From Triglochin maritima (Eukaryota > Streptophyta > Magnoliopsida > Alismatales > Juncaginaceae), in assembly GCA_963682175.1 (NCBI GenBank), contig OY821777.1:2187501-2251500 (forward strand): DNA of 64,000 nucleotides, given 5' to 3'. The position numbers and the translations under genes were made by a program. A model generated the notes under the pieces. It did no database searches, was not told where the DNA came from, and saw only the letters and a list, made by a program, of their open reading frames with translations. Shown here in pieces: positions 49,431 to 60,700 of this stretch; position 1 is the first letter of the stretch; every line of letters begins with the position of its first letter.

Positions 49431-52270
49431 ACATCTATGCTAATTGGGTAACTATAATGTAGCTAGATACTGCTTATATTTTGAGATATTGAGTGTTTAA
49501 TATCACTGCTAATTTAGTTTAGATCCTCCTGTAGGTTACACCACAAAATTGGAAAATAAGAAGCTTGATTTTGAGTTCATTTGATGTGTGAGGTTTTATG
49601 TGAAAAGGGGCACAAGTGGTGAATCAATAAAATCAATATGTCACGAAAATTGACATAATTAGAATCATGAATAAATTCATATAAGTTGTATATATTATTG
49701 GGTGTAATTGATTCAATATTACATAAGATAATATATTACATAAGATATGAATTTGCTAAAATCCCAAAAGATCAACTTTTTTTGGAGATTGATCCAAATT
49801 TTGACAAAAGCAAAAACAGTGCAAAACGGTCGACCATTGAACAATAATTTTTGGGACCAGTCGACCGATTTCTTAGAAGCGGTTGACCGGTCAAAGATCG
49901 GAACACGAGTGGTCGACCGAAATTATCAGGATATGTCATGGATAATAGGATCGGTCGACCGGGTGTGAGTACGCGGTCGACAAGAAATTTCAAGGAGCTG
50001 TCTGTGTGATATAGCGGTCAACCGGTACAAGGACACAGTCGACTGAAAATTACCAGGAGAAATTTTGGAAGGTAATCGGTCGACCAGAGTGAGACGTGGT
50101 TCTACCAAAAATTTCCAGAGACTTTAAGTCTTGCACATTCGGTCGACCGTCAAGTTCACGGTCCGACCGAACTTATAAAAACTTAATTGTTTGGTCGAGC
50201 GGGTAGAAATTTTGGTCGACCGGGTAGAAATTTTTGTCGACCGTTCAACACGATTTCTGTCAGAATTATTAAGAGAATAATTAGATCATGGGTTGGATTA
50301 ATTCCAGATTTGGTCAAACGATTTTTAGGATGGTTATGTGGCAAATTGGTTTTGGTTTTGGAAAGAGAAAAGCAAGAGAACATGACTAGATAATAGTTCA
50401 TGATATGGGTGATTTGTGAGGGTATAAATAAGATCTCTCATCCTACTTGTTTCATAAGTGTTAATGCAAATTCTCTCTTTCCCTAATCTCTCCACTAATC
50501 ATCACGGAATTCTCTTACTTAGTCAGAGATTTTGGAGCAAATCTCGTGGAGCTTTGGATGAGTTATTAGCTGGATTGTAAGCTTGGTTTAGAGATTGAAT
50601 TGGTTAGCTCATTTCTCTCTAATCTTATTTAGAGTTTGGTTAACACTTGGAGGCGAATCGGCGGGCCATTCGATGGGCAACGAAACTCTGGATTTTCGAA
50701 AAGGTTTTAGAGAACCTTTGGGTATGATTCACTCTTGTTTGTTTATTTTAATATATGTAGGTTTACATGATATTAGAATAAACACCAAATAATGTACATA
50801 AAATTGCTGAAAATATGAAATTGATCATGTAGGATTGTATTAATTTTTTTAAAATATACACATACATAGGGACACAAAATCCTATAGAGTGAACAAGACA
50901 TCTTTGTTAATTGAGTAACTATAATGTGTTGCTAGATATTGTTTATAGTTTGTGATATTAAGTGTTTAATATCACTGTCAATATAGCTAAGATCCTCCTA
51001 CAGGTCACACCACAAAATTGAGAAACAAGAAGTTTGATTTTATGTTCATGTGATGTATCGAATTTCATGTGAAATAATATACATGTGGTGAATCGATAAA
51101 ATCCATATGTTATGAAAACGACATAATTAGAATCATAAATAAATTCATACGAGATGTGTGTATTATGTGGTGTAATGTTTGACATTACATGTGATAATAT
51201 GTTACATGATATACAAATTTGCTAAAAACCCCAAACATCAAATTTTGTTAGATATAAATCGAAAATTTGATAAAGGCAAAAATCGGACAAAACTGACAAG
51301 CGTTTTCGGAGACCGGTTGATCGAAAATTCACAGTAGTTGTTGCGTATGTGAACGGTCGACCGGAAGGACACATGGGGCGACCGAAAAATTCCAGGAACT
51401 GTTTTTGGGATTGATCAGTCGACCGGTAGAAGTCGTGGTTCGTCCGAAAACTTCCAGGAGGTTCTGCAAATTCTTTTTGGTAGTAATCAGTCGACCGACT
51501 TGAAATGTAGTCCGACCAAAAAATCATAGTAGTTTTGGTAGTGTGTGATGGGTCGACCATCTGATTTCATGGTCCAACCAAAATCACAATTAACTCCTAT
51601 CGGTCGATTAGTAGGGAAATTTCAGTCGACCGGTGAGTACGATTTTGCTAGAATTTTTAAGAGATTATCGTTGATCATGAATTGGATTTATTCCAATTAT
51701 GGTCAAACGTTTTTAAGGATGATTATGTGTCAATTTGTGATTAGTTTAAGGAATAAAAAAACAAGAGATCATGAGTTAGTGGATAACCTATGATGTGAGT
51801 GTTGGGAGAGCCTATAAATAGGTCTCCTCTCCCAACTTATTTCATGGAATGCAAAAATTGTCTCTCTCCCTAACCATCACATTAATCCATACGAAAATAC
51901 TCTTAATTATTCAAGTTTTTGAAGTTTAAATTCTCATGAACTTTAGAAGGGTTATTAGCTAGATTCTAACATTGATTTAGAGATTGATCGACTAGCTCAT
52001 TTCTCTTTAATCTTGTTTAGAGTTGGGTGAACACTTGGAGGCGAATCGATGGGCGATTCGACGAGCAACACAACTCCTGATCTTTACAAAGGTTTTAGAG
52101 AACTTTTGGGTATGATTATCTTCTCATTACTAACCGATCTGAACCACGATCCGAGCAAAATCGAGTGAACATCGAACGATGTATCGATCCCGAACATAAT
52201 CTTATTTACATCCCTATCGAGGGTCTTTTGTTGGAACCTGACCTCAGATGGCTACACAACATGTTTTACA
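49424..52270. repeat. Two direct repeats of about 1.4 kb (LTR-like), head to tail
   Basis: Unit 1 (from 49424) and unit 2 (from about 50898) both begin GAACAAGACATCT. Both then hold TTTAATATCACTG, GATCCTCCT-AGGT-ACACCACAAAATTG, an array of GGTCGACCG palindromes (49820-50220; 51350-51640), a TATAAATA box (about 50425; about 51817), and GTGAACACTTGGAGGCGAATCG with a GGTTTTAGAGAAC end (about 50700; about 52090). A TATA box inside a repeat of this size suggests tandem LTRs of one retroelement family. No coding region lies between them. Confidence 0.7.
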
Positions 52271-53312
52271 CGAGTATCCCTGATCACGCTTTTAATCCAC
52301 GTTTTAAGACTGTTTCTTAGAAAGTGAGACTCGTGCAACTATCAAACTATATTGACCACTTTTAGAGTTACAGGTCCAAGCCATCAACTCAAGTTCACCC
52401 CCCCCCCCCCCTTCAAATCATCTATTTCAATCTAATCATAACACCGTGGTATGTTCATGTAACTCAATCATAGTAGGTATATATCGTGTTTTAATTGTAA
52501 ATTTACAAATCTCACGTTGTACAATCTACTAATTCTTTTTCAAACATCTCTTTGTCAATTCTCTTTCTTTGATATCTCCACTCCTTCACTCACTCTCTCA
52601 ACCTTTTTTCTCTATCTCTTGAATCTCTTTCTCATTTCTCTCTCTCCACTCTCATTCACTCTAAAATTTCAGTTTCAGTGTCGTTGTTGTCACTGGTCAC
52701 ATGAGCTAACCATGCACACATGTTATTATGTCAGAGTTGTAATTGATGAGAATTGTAGGAACTAATTAGTGATATAATTAATGTACTGAGAGTATGTTGA
52801 CTCGAGACATTTTTACAATTATAAATTTACGAGTTGATTGAGCCTAACTCAATTCCAAAGTTGTTTGTCATTTTGAGGTGGATAGGTGCAATTGTATTAA
52901 TTCGAGCTAGAAGGAAGGAATCCGTTTGAATATTCATTTAAAATTACATGATGCGATCATTAATAGCATCTTCTTCTAATGTGGTCCTTGTCGAATAAGT
53001 TTTGACCTGAACTTGGACTCTCACTTTCAGAATCACTTGAGCAGAGTATAATTTGCAACGTCTACATAATCACCAATTCACCATTAATTATTCGTGGAAA
53101 GTTGTTATTTCTGACCAAGAATATATAACACACGTCACCATTAGTCAAATCAATCGGACGTGTTTGGTTGCATTATGTTTCTGGGTTTGGCATTTGAAGT
53201 TCGTCAAATCAATTGGACGCCAACATCAGACTTCTAACGCGCTTATATGTGTACGTGCTGCAAAGCTTCTAGATTGGAAGTGACTAACGACAAACGAATT
53301 TATAAGCAAAAG
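52271..53312. other. Intergenic, no gene recognised
   Basis: It contains a run of about 18 C near 52398 and a CTCTCTC/TTTCTC pyrimidine-rich stretch at 52540-52680. The only long frame is low-complexity Leu/Ser/Phe, probably not a gene. Confidence 0.35.
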
Positions 53313-53544
53313 TAGGGTTGTGCAAGATTCGGGTAGGTCCGTTTTTTTTGACCGGATTGGACCGATCAGTTCGGGTTCGATCCGGATTCCGAGGCAAGTT
53401 TGATTTTCGGTCCGATCTGGTCCGAAATCGGTCCAAAATCTTAATTTCCCCTCAAAAATCCAGTCCGATCAGGATTTTTGGACGAAAATCGGCCCGGACT
53501 CTAGAGAGCATCCGGTCCGGTGTGAGTCCAGATGCTCAACCGTA
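53313..53544. mobile_element. Non-autonomous hAT-like element, 232 bp, body of GGTCCGAT repeats
   Basis: Termini TAGGGTTGTGCAAG and TACGGTTGAGCATC (complement) are flanked by the 8-bp repeats AGCAAAAG (53305-53312) and AGCAAGAG (53545-53552), one mismatch. The body is made of degenerate GGTCCGATC/GGACCGATC units. The plan is the same as the elements at 10518 and 33873, with a different repeat body. It has no coding capacity. Confidence 0.8.
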
Positions 53545-53914
53545 AGCAAGAGGGTGCACTTATCTCTTTAGGGTTTTCTGCTTTTACGAATAATATCATT
53601 ATTTAAATATTTACTATGTTCTTCGTACATAACGGCCGACATGCAAAAACTACAATATTACAGTGGCGAATATATGTATATCAAATCTTTGGAAAATATT
53701 GTTGTTGTGGTAGAATTTTACACGATAAGCTTCTATTATTTTGGAGACTTGTTATGGTTGAATCTAATGATTTTGCTTATTGTTTTTTTCGCAAAGCGTA
53801 CCAAAATAGCTCGGGTTCTCAAACAACCCACGTACTCTACATTGTTATCATCACATGTTGTGGCAACAAATTCCACGTTTGAGCAATGTCACGGTGGCTA
53901 ATTCTATGTCTTAA

Positions 53915-54325
53915 GAGCACCACCAACGGTGCTTTTTTGCACCCAGGTCGATGTGACAGATGACCGGGTTATCTCCCCTTTGGTCGTCGACCCGGTCGTT
54001 AAATATAAGATTAATTTTTGTTTTTTTTTTGTTTTGGTTTTGTTTTGATTTTTTGAATTTTTTTTTGAAAATACGTTTTATAATTGTTTTGATTTTTTAA
54101 ATTTTTTTGAATTTTTTTGTTTGATTTTTTTTCCAAAATGGACCCCGAAATGATGTAGAGGAGAGAGATAAGTTGTTTTGGGGTGTAGTGGGTTGTGGTT
54201 AAGATGTGAATAGTGTAGGAAAGAGAAGAAAGTGGGTTGAGAAGAGAGAAAATTGATGTAGAAGAGAGAAATAAGAGAGAGAATGCTCATGACCAGGTCG
54301 TCTAAGATCGTGATTAATGATGACC
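53915..54325. mobile_element. Tourist-like MITE, copy 3, 411 bp
   Basis: TAA lies directly on both sides (53912-53914 and 54326-54328). Termini GAGCACCACCAACGG and GGTCATCATTAATC (complement) match copy 2 in pattern. A T-rich core (TTGTTTTGATTTTTT, TACGTTTTATAATTG) and a purine-rich part (GGACCCCGAAATGATG, GTGTAGGAAAGAGAAG) follow in the same order as in the other copies. Confidence 0.78.
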
Positions 54326-54840
54326 TAACGATGCTAAGTATTGTAGCTAAAAGGACGCAATCTCAAAAGCATAATTGCAAACGAAGAGTATATATTGCTA
54401 GAAAACTAAGCACGACTCAACCCAACCTATATCCACCAACGTGGATCGTTTCTTAAGAAAGCATATGCAATTAACCGCCCAATGACTTAATAGGTTAATA
54501 GTGATGCGAGGCAAATGACAGGTCAAATGAGTTAATTACAATAGGTTAAATGTTTTTTTTGTGATTATAAATGGGTTGAGATATGAGAGTCTTGAAACTT
54601 GGTGTTAAGGTTGAAGGGTTAGTGACACAGTGCTTGCGGTGGGTTCATGAATTCAATTTCGTCGACTTGAGATTATATGTTCTCATTCTTAAACGAAACC
54701 TTGATGTCAGAGTTAGGTGGATGCATTTGGATATATATAGCCAATAAATCAACAATCTAAGGATTGACATGTTGATAGTTCTTGGTTAACGTATATTCTT
54801 TTTGGGTTGGTTGGGATGTAATTCTAAAATAACTAATTTA

Positions 54841-55370
54841 ACTTTATGTCATCACTATACCGGTATTTGTCGTAATGTTATTATGTTAAATCGTTATTTA
54901 TACTAATGTCATTTTAACGGTGTGTTCATGTCAACTCAGCTAGGAGTGTGCACAATCCAGCTCAGACATGAATTTGAACCTTAACTGGGCCGAAATGGAT
55001 CGGTCTGGTGGATTCAAGTCCGATCTCCAATCCATGAAAATTCTTGATTTAAGGTTTCCGATCCGGTCTAGGCAAAACCTAGAATATTCTGATCCAATCC
55101 AGTGACCTTGTTTTTTTAAATAAACCCAGAATGAGGAGCCCAGGTCTCACCCATGTTTTTTATTTTGTTTTAATGAACCAGGTCACTAGTCCGGACCAGA
55201 GACCAAACCTAAAACCATTGCCTCAATTCAAGTCCACTTGAGGTCCATACTGGATTGTGCACACCTCTAGTTGAGTTAGCGTGAGACACACTGTCAAAAT
55301 GACATTAGTATAAATACCGATTTAATAAATGACATTACGACAAATATTTGTGTAACGACAATACAAAGTG
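54841..55370. repeat. Nested foldback: hAT-like element (54941-55269) in a longer inverted repeat
   Basis: The outer arms share TATTTGTCGTAATGT and ATTTATACTAATGTCATTTT, inverted on the right side (AAATGACATTAGTATAAAT). In the loop sits a 329-bp element with perfect ends TAGGAGTGTGCACAATCCAG and its inverse CTGGATTGTGCACACCTCTA, and a body of ATCC/GGTC-type degenerate repeats like the other hAT-like elements. An 8-bp target duplication is not clear here. The outer palindrome continues through the junction (AACTCAGCTAG against AACTCAACTAG), so the two may also be a single element. Confidence 0.65.
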
Positions 55371-55649
55371 ACACTCGACCAAAAACTTTTATTTTTTAAT
55401 ATCTTAGGTTAGATAAGTCAGTCCAAGACAACGGAAAGAGGGATTTATAATGAGTCCACCACCGTATCACATGTTGAAGTTGGGGAGAAACCTCCACTCG
55501 GTTTCCAGTTGTGGTTTGCACTCGAATCACGTTTGTAAAAGCCCCCAAACCTCAAAACTCATAATCCAAAACCACACACGCACGCCAAGTGGTCCAACGT
55601 GTACATACAACACGTTCACACCTCCCCATACGCGCTTTTCCCACGTCCC

Positions 55650-55660
55650 ATATATATATA
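55650..55660 (+). promoter_or_regulatory. TATA box of the ERF gene
   Basis: TATATATATA after CCCACGTCCCA lies 75-85 bp before the ATG at 55735. ACGT-type motifs (CCACGTCC, CACACACGCACG) lie in the 100 bp upstream and may bind bZIP factors, though this is inference. Confidence 0.6.
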
Positions 55661-55734
55661 CCCCCACCAACGCCGCCAATTCCCCAAACAAACTCTCACA
55701 CACTTCCCAGTTCCCACTCCAAAGACGTTTTAAT

Positions 55735-56325
55735 ATGAAACCAGCGGCTGAGTCCAGTAGTAATAGTACTAGTAGCAGAACTAGTAGTTGTAGCGCCGTC
55801 AAGTACAGGGGCGTGAGGAAGAGGTCTTGGGGCAAATGGGTGTCGGAGATTAGACTCCCCAATAGCCGGGAACGGATTTGGCTCGGCTCCTACGACTCCC
55901 CTCGAAAGGCCGCTCGCGCCTTCGACGCCGCATTGTATTGCCTACGCGGCCGCAATGCCAAGCTCAACTTCCCTGCGTCCGTCCCGGACATCCCCCGCGC
56001 CTCCGCCCTCACCCCGCCTGAGATCCAAGCCGCCGCCGCCCACTTTGCTCATAATATCCCGCCCGCCGATGTCGGTACCGGATCCGACCACGCCGCTGGG
56101 AACTGGCCGCCGGAGAGGTCCTCGTCAGACGTGTCGGAGGACTTGGTTGGGTCAATCGGAGCCGACGGGTGGTGGTCGGAGTTGGACCAGGTTTTTCCGG
56201 CGTTTAACGATTTCCCCACTGGGCTTCTGCCGCCGGAATCGGAGCCTTGGGGGGTCGATTTCGGGGACAAGAGCGTCGACGAGGAGCTTTCGACTTCTCA
56301 ACATTCTTTTCTTTGGGACTTCTAA
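55735..56325 (+). CDS. ERF017-like: AP2/ERF transcription factor, ERF017-like (DREB A-5 type)
   Basis: The 196-residue protein from this single-exon gene binds GCC-box or DRE-type promoter elements through one AP2 domain at residues 24-80 ([18 protein letters not shown], then [20 protein letters not shown] and [11 protein letters not shown]). The second-strand residues WV and SEIRL fit DREB-type members of ERF group II; Leu replaces the Glu seen in classic DREBs. The N-terminus is Ser-rich. The C-terminal half is acidic with many Trp, Phe and Asp ([23 protein letters not shown]), ending in LWDF, an activation-type tail. ATG 55735 is preferred over in-frame ATG 55450 because the TATA box lies between them. 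High GC and codon use differ from the AT-rich flanks, as is common for this family. It appears intact. Confidence 0.93.
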   Translation: MKPAAESSSNSTSSRTSSCSAVKYRGVRKRSWGKWVSEIRLPNSRERIWLGSYDSPRKAARAFDAALYCLRGRNAKLNFPASVPDIPRASALTPPEIQAAAAHFAHNIPPADVGTGSDHAAGNWPPERSSSDVSEDLVGSIGADGWWSELDQVFPAFNDFPTGLLPPESEPWGVDFGDKSVDEELSTSQHSFLWDF

Positions 56326-58812
56326 TCAATCGAAGTCAACTTCCGGCAGTGGTTTTAGAGTTGCCGGAGTTGTACATGTCCTTTGTTATGCACAATTGTT
56401 TAACCAATTAATTAGCAAAACAAAATCTTGGTAGCTTACGTGGAACCACACGTGGGGAATTTCAGTAGCAATATCTTATGTTATCATTATCAACGATGAG
56501 TTGTTGATATTTTTTGGTTAAATTTTGTCGGTTGAATTACTTGAATTAAAGAATCGAAGTAGTGGATTGTTTGTGCAACTACTTTTGCCTTTTATAACTT
56601 TTATGATGAGACATCTGAGTATATATTTAGCAAGAAAGTAAAGAATGTGGTCAATTGAACACGTGTTTAATTTGGTGATGTGATTGCGTGGGATGAGTGG
56701 ATAAGTCCAACACGGTCGATTAGAATGGTGATGCGTGTGATGACGTGTGAGTGTGTTATTTTGTCTTGTATATTATTGTGAATAAATGGATAAGTGCACT
56801 ATAATTTGTGTTATATATGAAATGGAAAGTCGCATGTACGTGATTTGGACGTGTATAAGTATACAACACCCATGCATGAGTCATGGCGGTTGGATTACGC
56901 ACGGCCGGTGCTAGAGGTTTTTTTTGTTTTGCTGAAATAAATAGTTTATTCGTTGAGATAAACTGATAGAGGTGGATCGGAGAGGTAGGACTGTAAAAAG
57001 GACATTACAAGTTTTTATTCTACCGCTACTCGTCCCACTAAACTTTGGTAGGTATGTGGGGGTGGAGTGAGCGCGAGTTGATTTTTTTTACTGCTACTTG
57101 CCCCCACTTAAGAGCGGATTGGATGGTATGGTGCGGGTTGGATGAGTAAGACCAGTTGAACTTTTTTAATTTTTAAAAATCAGATTTTGCTATAATTCAG
57201 ATCCAACAAGAAAAATAATGAAACTTAAAATTATCTTGTTTGCAGAATTAGGGAAGAAAAATTGTGTTCACTCGCTATATTAGCATATATATTACTTTAA
57301 ACCAGAAGACATTTTGGTTATAAAAAAACTTTTAGCAAAAAATAATTTTTCATTAAACCCAAAAACAAATTTCCAACAACATAAATCCTAAAATTTCCAC
57401 TTAAAAACATCACAACTCCAAGTTTAGAAAATTTTCCATTACTTGGCAGAGGTGGGAACGGGAGGAGGCATTAGAGCGTAGACGGGGCTGAAAGAGGGTT
57501 GCGGTGGCTGTAAGAGGGTTGACGGAAGGTTGTGGCAGAACGAGGGAAGTTTTTTGTTTAGGGTTGGGAATAGAGAATTTGGGATCGGATTATATATATT
57601 TTTTGATATATTAATATTATTTAAAAAGTTTCACAGTTGGATTGGCAGGGCGGGTTCATGGGTAGAACTCGTCCCACACACCCCCCTACTGAGGGGGCAT
57701 GGGAGGCAGTCACCCCGCCTTTTTGAAAATTTTAAAGGACTAGTACTATACAATATTTTCCAAAATGTATAACAAAGTATCATGGAATAGTCGCCCCCCT
57801 CCTTGTGAAACTTTGAAATTATTTAAGGTAGAACTATACAATAGTTTTGAGAAGGTAAAACAAAATATCATGGTGATGGACGTTCTTTCGCTTTCTTAAT
57901 TGAAAATCTTTAGAAACTAGCAATGTACAACAATTTTTACAAAATGTTCGTTATTCTTCTTAATATTTCTCTACTTAGACGAATTCTTTCTTAGCCTCCG
58001 TACTTTATTTTCTAAGAGTGGAACTAATCTCATAGGGAAAGAGTGTTCCATTTTTTTCTCTTAATTTTGAAATAAAAACTGAAACAAAATTGTAAGATAA
58101 AGACTTAGATGACCTATTAAAGAAAGTGTATTTATTTTGTATCAGGTATAAAATTGTAATTTATATTTATGGATGAATAATTTATACTCAATAGCCGACC
58201 ACGCAGAATGGGTCAAGAAATCATACATCTTTATCACCATAGTTTTGAGTTGTTTTACTTTGTCATAAAATCAAAAAATCATGAATTAACACAATCATTT
58301 CAATGGAAGAAATATGAATTATACATCGTGCTTAAATCAAAACGAGTTCGTTTAATATAATATTATCCTAATGGAAACTCTGTCACACTGGTCGTATGTT
58401 TCAAAAATGAGGTCCTATGTTAGAAACTTAAAACTAATCCCAAAACTAGCTCACACACGAGAGCGTAAATGAAGCCCTTATAAGTTATAATAACGTGAAA
58501 GAAATTTAGTTTACTGATATGGAACTATATATTTTTACGCCTTATCTCACTGTGACTTGTATTTTTTTGTCATATCTACGGGCTAGTTTTTATGTATAAT
58601 ATACCATAGAAGCTAGAAGTGGACCCCACAAGTTGATTAACTAAAACTTCTGATGCCAAGAGAAAAATGAGATCGCAATTTAGCTCATAAGCGAGAAAAT
58701 ACATGAGCTTTATAAAAACATAGAGAAAATCTAGTTCTACCGGTACGAGACTATTCTTGGCTGGTCAACCTAAAGTTTGTCCTTGACCATCAACCTAAAG
58801 TTAAAAAACAAT
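56326..58812. other. Intergenic, no gene recognised
   Basis: This holds the 3' region of the ERF gene and AT-rich sequence. The C-rich piece at 57650-57720 gives only a short meaningless frame. No repeat with clear ends is visible. Confidence 0.35.
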
Positions 58813-59031
58813 CTGAATTGCTAAACATCGTCCCAAAATTATTTAAATCGCCCCGTGAAATTACCATTTTGCCCTTCTCTCATTTCTACTGCTATAACGC
58901 GACATTTTACCCTCCTATCACACATCTCTCTTCATATTCCTCTTATAATCATAAAAAATAATGTTTTGTAGGTCAGTAATGAACCAACGGATGCCCCAGT
59001 GTACTCGAATCTGGTAAAACATCTAACATCT

Positions 59032-59324
59032 TTTTAATAAAAAAATAATAAAAAATAATAAAAAATTACGGGCGTCTGACGGAGCCGCCCCCACGTAGGA
59101 GGGGGCGTCTGGCTAAGACGCCTTCCCCATGGGGGCGGCGTTTTACCCAGACGTCTTACCCATCGGGGAGGCGTTTTACCCAGACGCTCCGCCCATGGGA
59201 CAAGCGTCTGTGTAAGACGCCTCCTCCATGGGGAAGGCGTCTTAGCCAGACGCCCCCTCCTACGTGGGGGCGGCTCCGTCAGACGCCCGTAATTTTTTAT
59301 TATTTTTTATTATTTTTTTAAAAA
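59032..59324. repeat. Long near-perfect hairpin (arms about 100 bp)
   Basis: Starting at ATTACGGGCGTCTGACGGAG, 68 bases of the left arm match the right arm (ending CTCCGTCAGACGCCCGTAAT) without a mismatch. The AT-rich flanks (AATAATAAAAAATAATAAAA) extend the pairing to about 100 bases. The loop of about 80 bases contains more GGCGT/ACGCC motifs (GGCGTTTTACCCAGACG twice). A transcript through it would form a long double-stranded RNA. Confidence 0.88.
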
Positions 59325-59766
59325 GATAATTGATTATAAATTTAGATAATTGTTAAATTAATTAATAAGTTAATAATTACTATATTCGGATGACCGATAC
59401 CTCTTCGGTACACCGAAAATTCAAAAATTTCCAGATCCAACAATTTCAAAATCCAAAAAATTTCCAGGGGGCGCTGCCCCCTTGCCACCCCGCCACCTCA
59501 CCGGCGAGGTGGAATGCCGCTCGCTCACCGGGGAGCGAGACCCCCGAACGACCTGTCGAGGTGGTATTTGTAAGTCAGGATGTTTTACCACCGGGGGATT
59601 TGGAACTTTAAAAATGTTGGATCTGGAATTTTTTTGAATCTTCATCACTTGCAAAAAAACTCATTGTAATCCGACCGGTTACCACCGAAAATTTGCAAAA
59701 AACGTCAAATAATTTGAGATAACACACCGTATAATTTTAATTTGACAAAAAACATTACAAAAAACG

Positions 59767-59950
59767 GGACGTCTGGCTAAGACGCCTGTACCATCGTGGA
59801 GGCGTCTGGCTAAGACGCCTCCACCATGGTCGAGGCGTCTTAACCAGACGCCTCGACAATGGTAGAGGCGTCTGGCTAAGACGCCTGTACCATCGTGGAG
59901 GCGTCTGGCTAAGACGCCTCCACGATGGTACAGGCGTCTTAGCCAGACGC
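59767..59950. repeat. Array of GGCGTCTGGCTAAGACGCC units
   Basis: Five to six units, each nearly palindromic, alternate in direction and are joined by ACCAT-GTGGA/ACCATGGTCGA spacers (period about 38 bp). It lies inside element B. A minus-strand frame across it gives repeated RRLSQTP peptides that follow from the repeat and do not indicate a protein. Confidence 0.85.
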
Positions 59951-60514
59951 TCGTGTCGGAAAAAAAAATCCGCCTCCGTTACTTCGCCTGGTCTAGGTGT
60001 TTCGCCAGACATTTTCGTGGTGTTGGTACTAGGAATGTTAGTAAAACTGAGTCAATAACCTTGTTTAAAGACACGGGACGATATGGGTATTAAATATATT
60101 GTTAAGGGCAATTTGGTAATTTCAAGGGGCGATTTAAGTAGTTTTGGGGCGACGTTTAGTAGTTCCCAAAACAATACGAGAGCTCCCCAACGACAAAAAA
60201 AATTAACGAAGCATCATGAGTTATATGATCATATATAGAAGATAAGTCGTTGAACAAAGGTCTCATTTGTTTAAGATATAAGCAATATTATGTTGGTTGA
60301 CTAAACCCAACAAAAATTACAAAATGATCGAACATTGTAAATACAGTTGAATCTAACAGTGATTCGATAAATGCTTAATTTGATTCTAATCGCCTGAGAG
60401 GATAACAGGTATCAATCACTCTATTGGTAGGTTGCCACATTAATGCTTAAATTTAATCACTGTCACTTTTCAAAAATAAAAAAATTGTGATCGTAGAATT
60501 TCTTTAGAGACCAA

Positions 60515-60538
60515 GACCAAGACCAAGACCAAGACCTA
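60515..60538. repeat. Hexanucleotide repeat (GACCAA)n
   Basis: Four tandem copies of GACCAA with a fifth imperfect copy. A simple microsatellite. Confidence 0.8.
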
Positions 60539-60700
60539 GGTAAGAATAATTTGACTCACGACCCAATTACGTGGCAAGTGAAGTTCATACGCAACTCTCT
60601 ACTGCTCACAGAAAGCGACTCAATATGCTGTTGACTCAAGTCTCATTCATTACACTAAATCACAAATATCTATTGATTATACCTTATCAAAAGAAGCAAT

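Larger units (their letters stand above)
58813..60167. mobile_element. GGCGTCT hairpin element, copy B (intact, 1355 bp)
   Basis: A perfect 8-bp target duplication AAAACAAT (58805-58812 and 60168-60175) flanks terminal inverted repeats of about 60 bp: CTGAATTGCTAAACATCGTC against GGGAACTACTAAACGTCGCC (complement), then AAATCGCCCC-TGAAATTACCA. Inside are two GC-rich parts: a long hairpin (59032-59324) and an array of GGCGTCTGGCTAAGACGCC units (59767-59950). No transposase is encoded. An 8-bp duplication suggests hAT, while long inverted repeats are more like MULEs, so the superfamily is left open. Copies A (16.2-17.2 kb, inverted) and C (26.85-27.2 kb) belong to the same family. Confidence 0.85.

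Noticed and set aside
42774..52270. Retrotransposon gag, protease, reverse transcriptase or integrase genes
   Set aside because: I read all frames of the cluster for motifs of these proteins and saw none; only LTR-like sequence is present.
55450..55734. Longer ERF protein starting at ATG 55450
   Set aside because: The TATA box at 55650-55660 lies between this ATG and 55735, so the upstream part is promoter and leader.
59767..59950. CRISPR-like repeat-spacer array
   Set aside because: Plant nuclear context, alternating inverted units, very short spacers that are themselves related, and no cas genes.
59755..60012. Repeat protein with RRLSQTP units
   Set aside because: It is a translation of the GGCGTCT palindromic array; the mirror strand and other copies lack a conserved frame.
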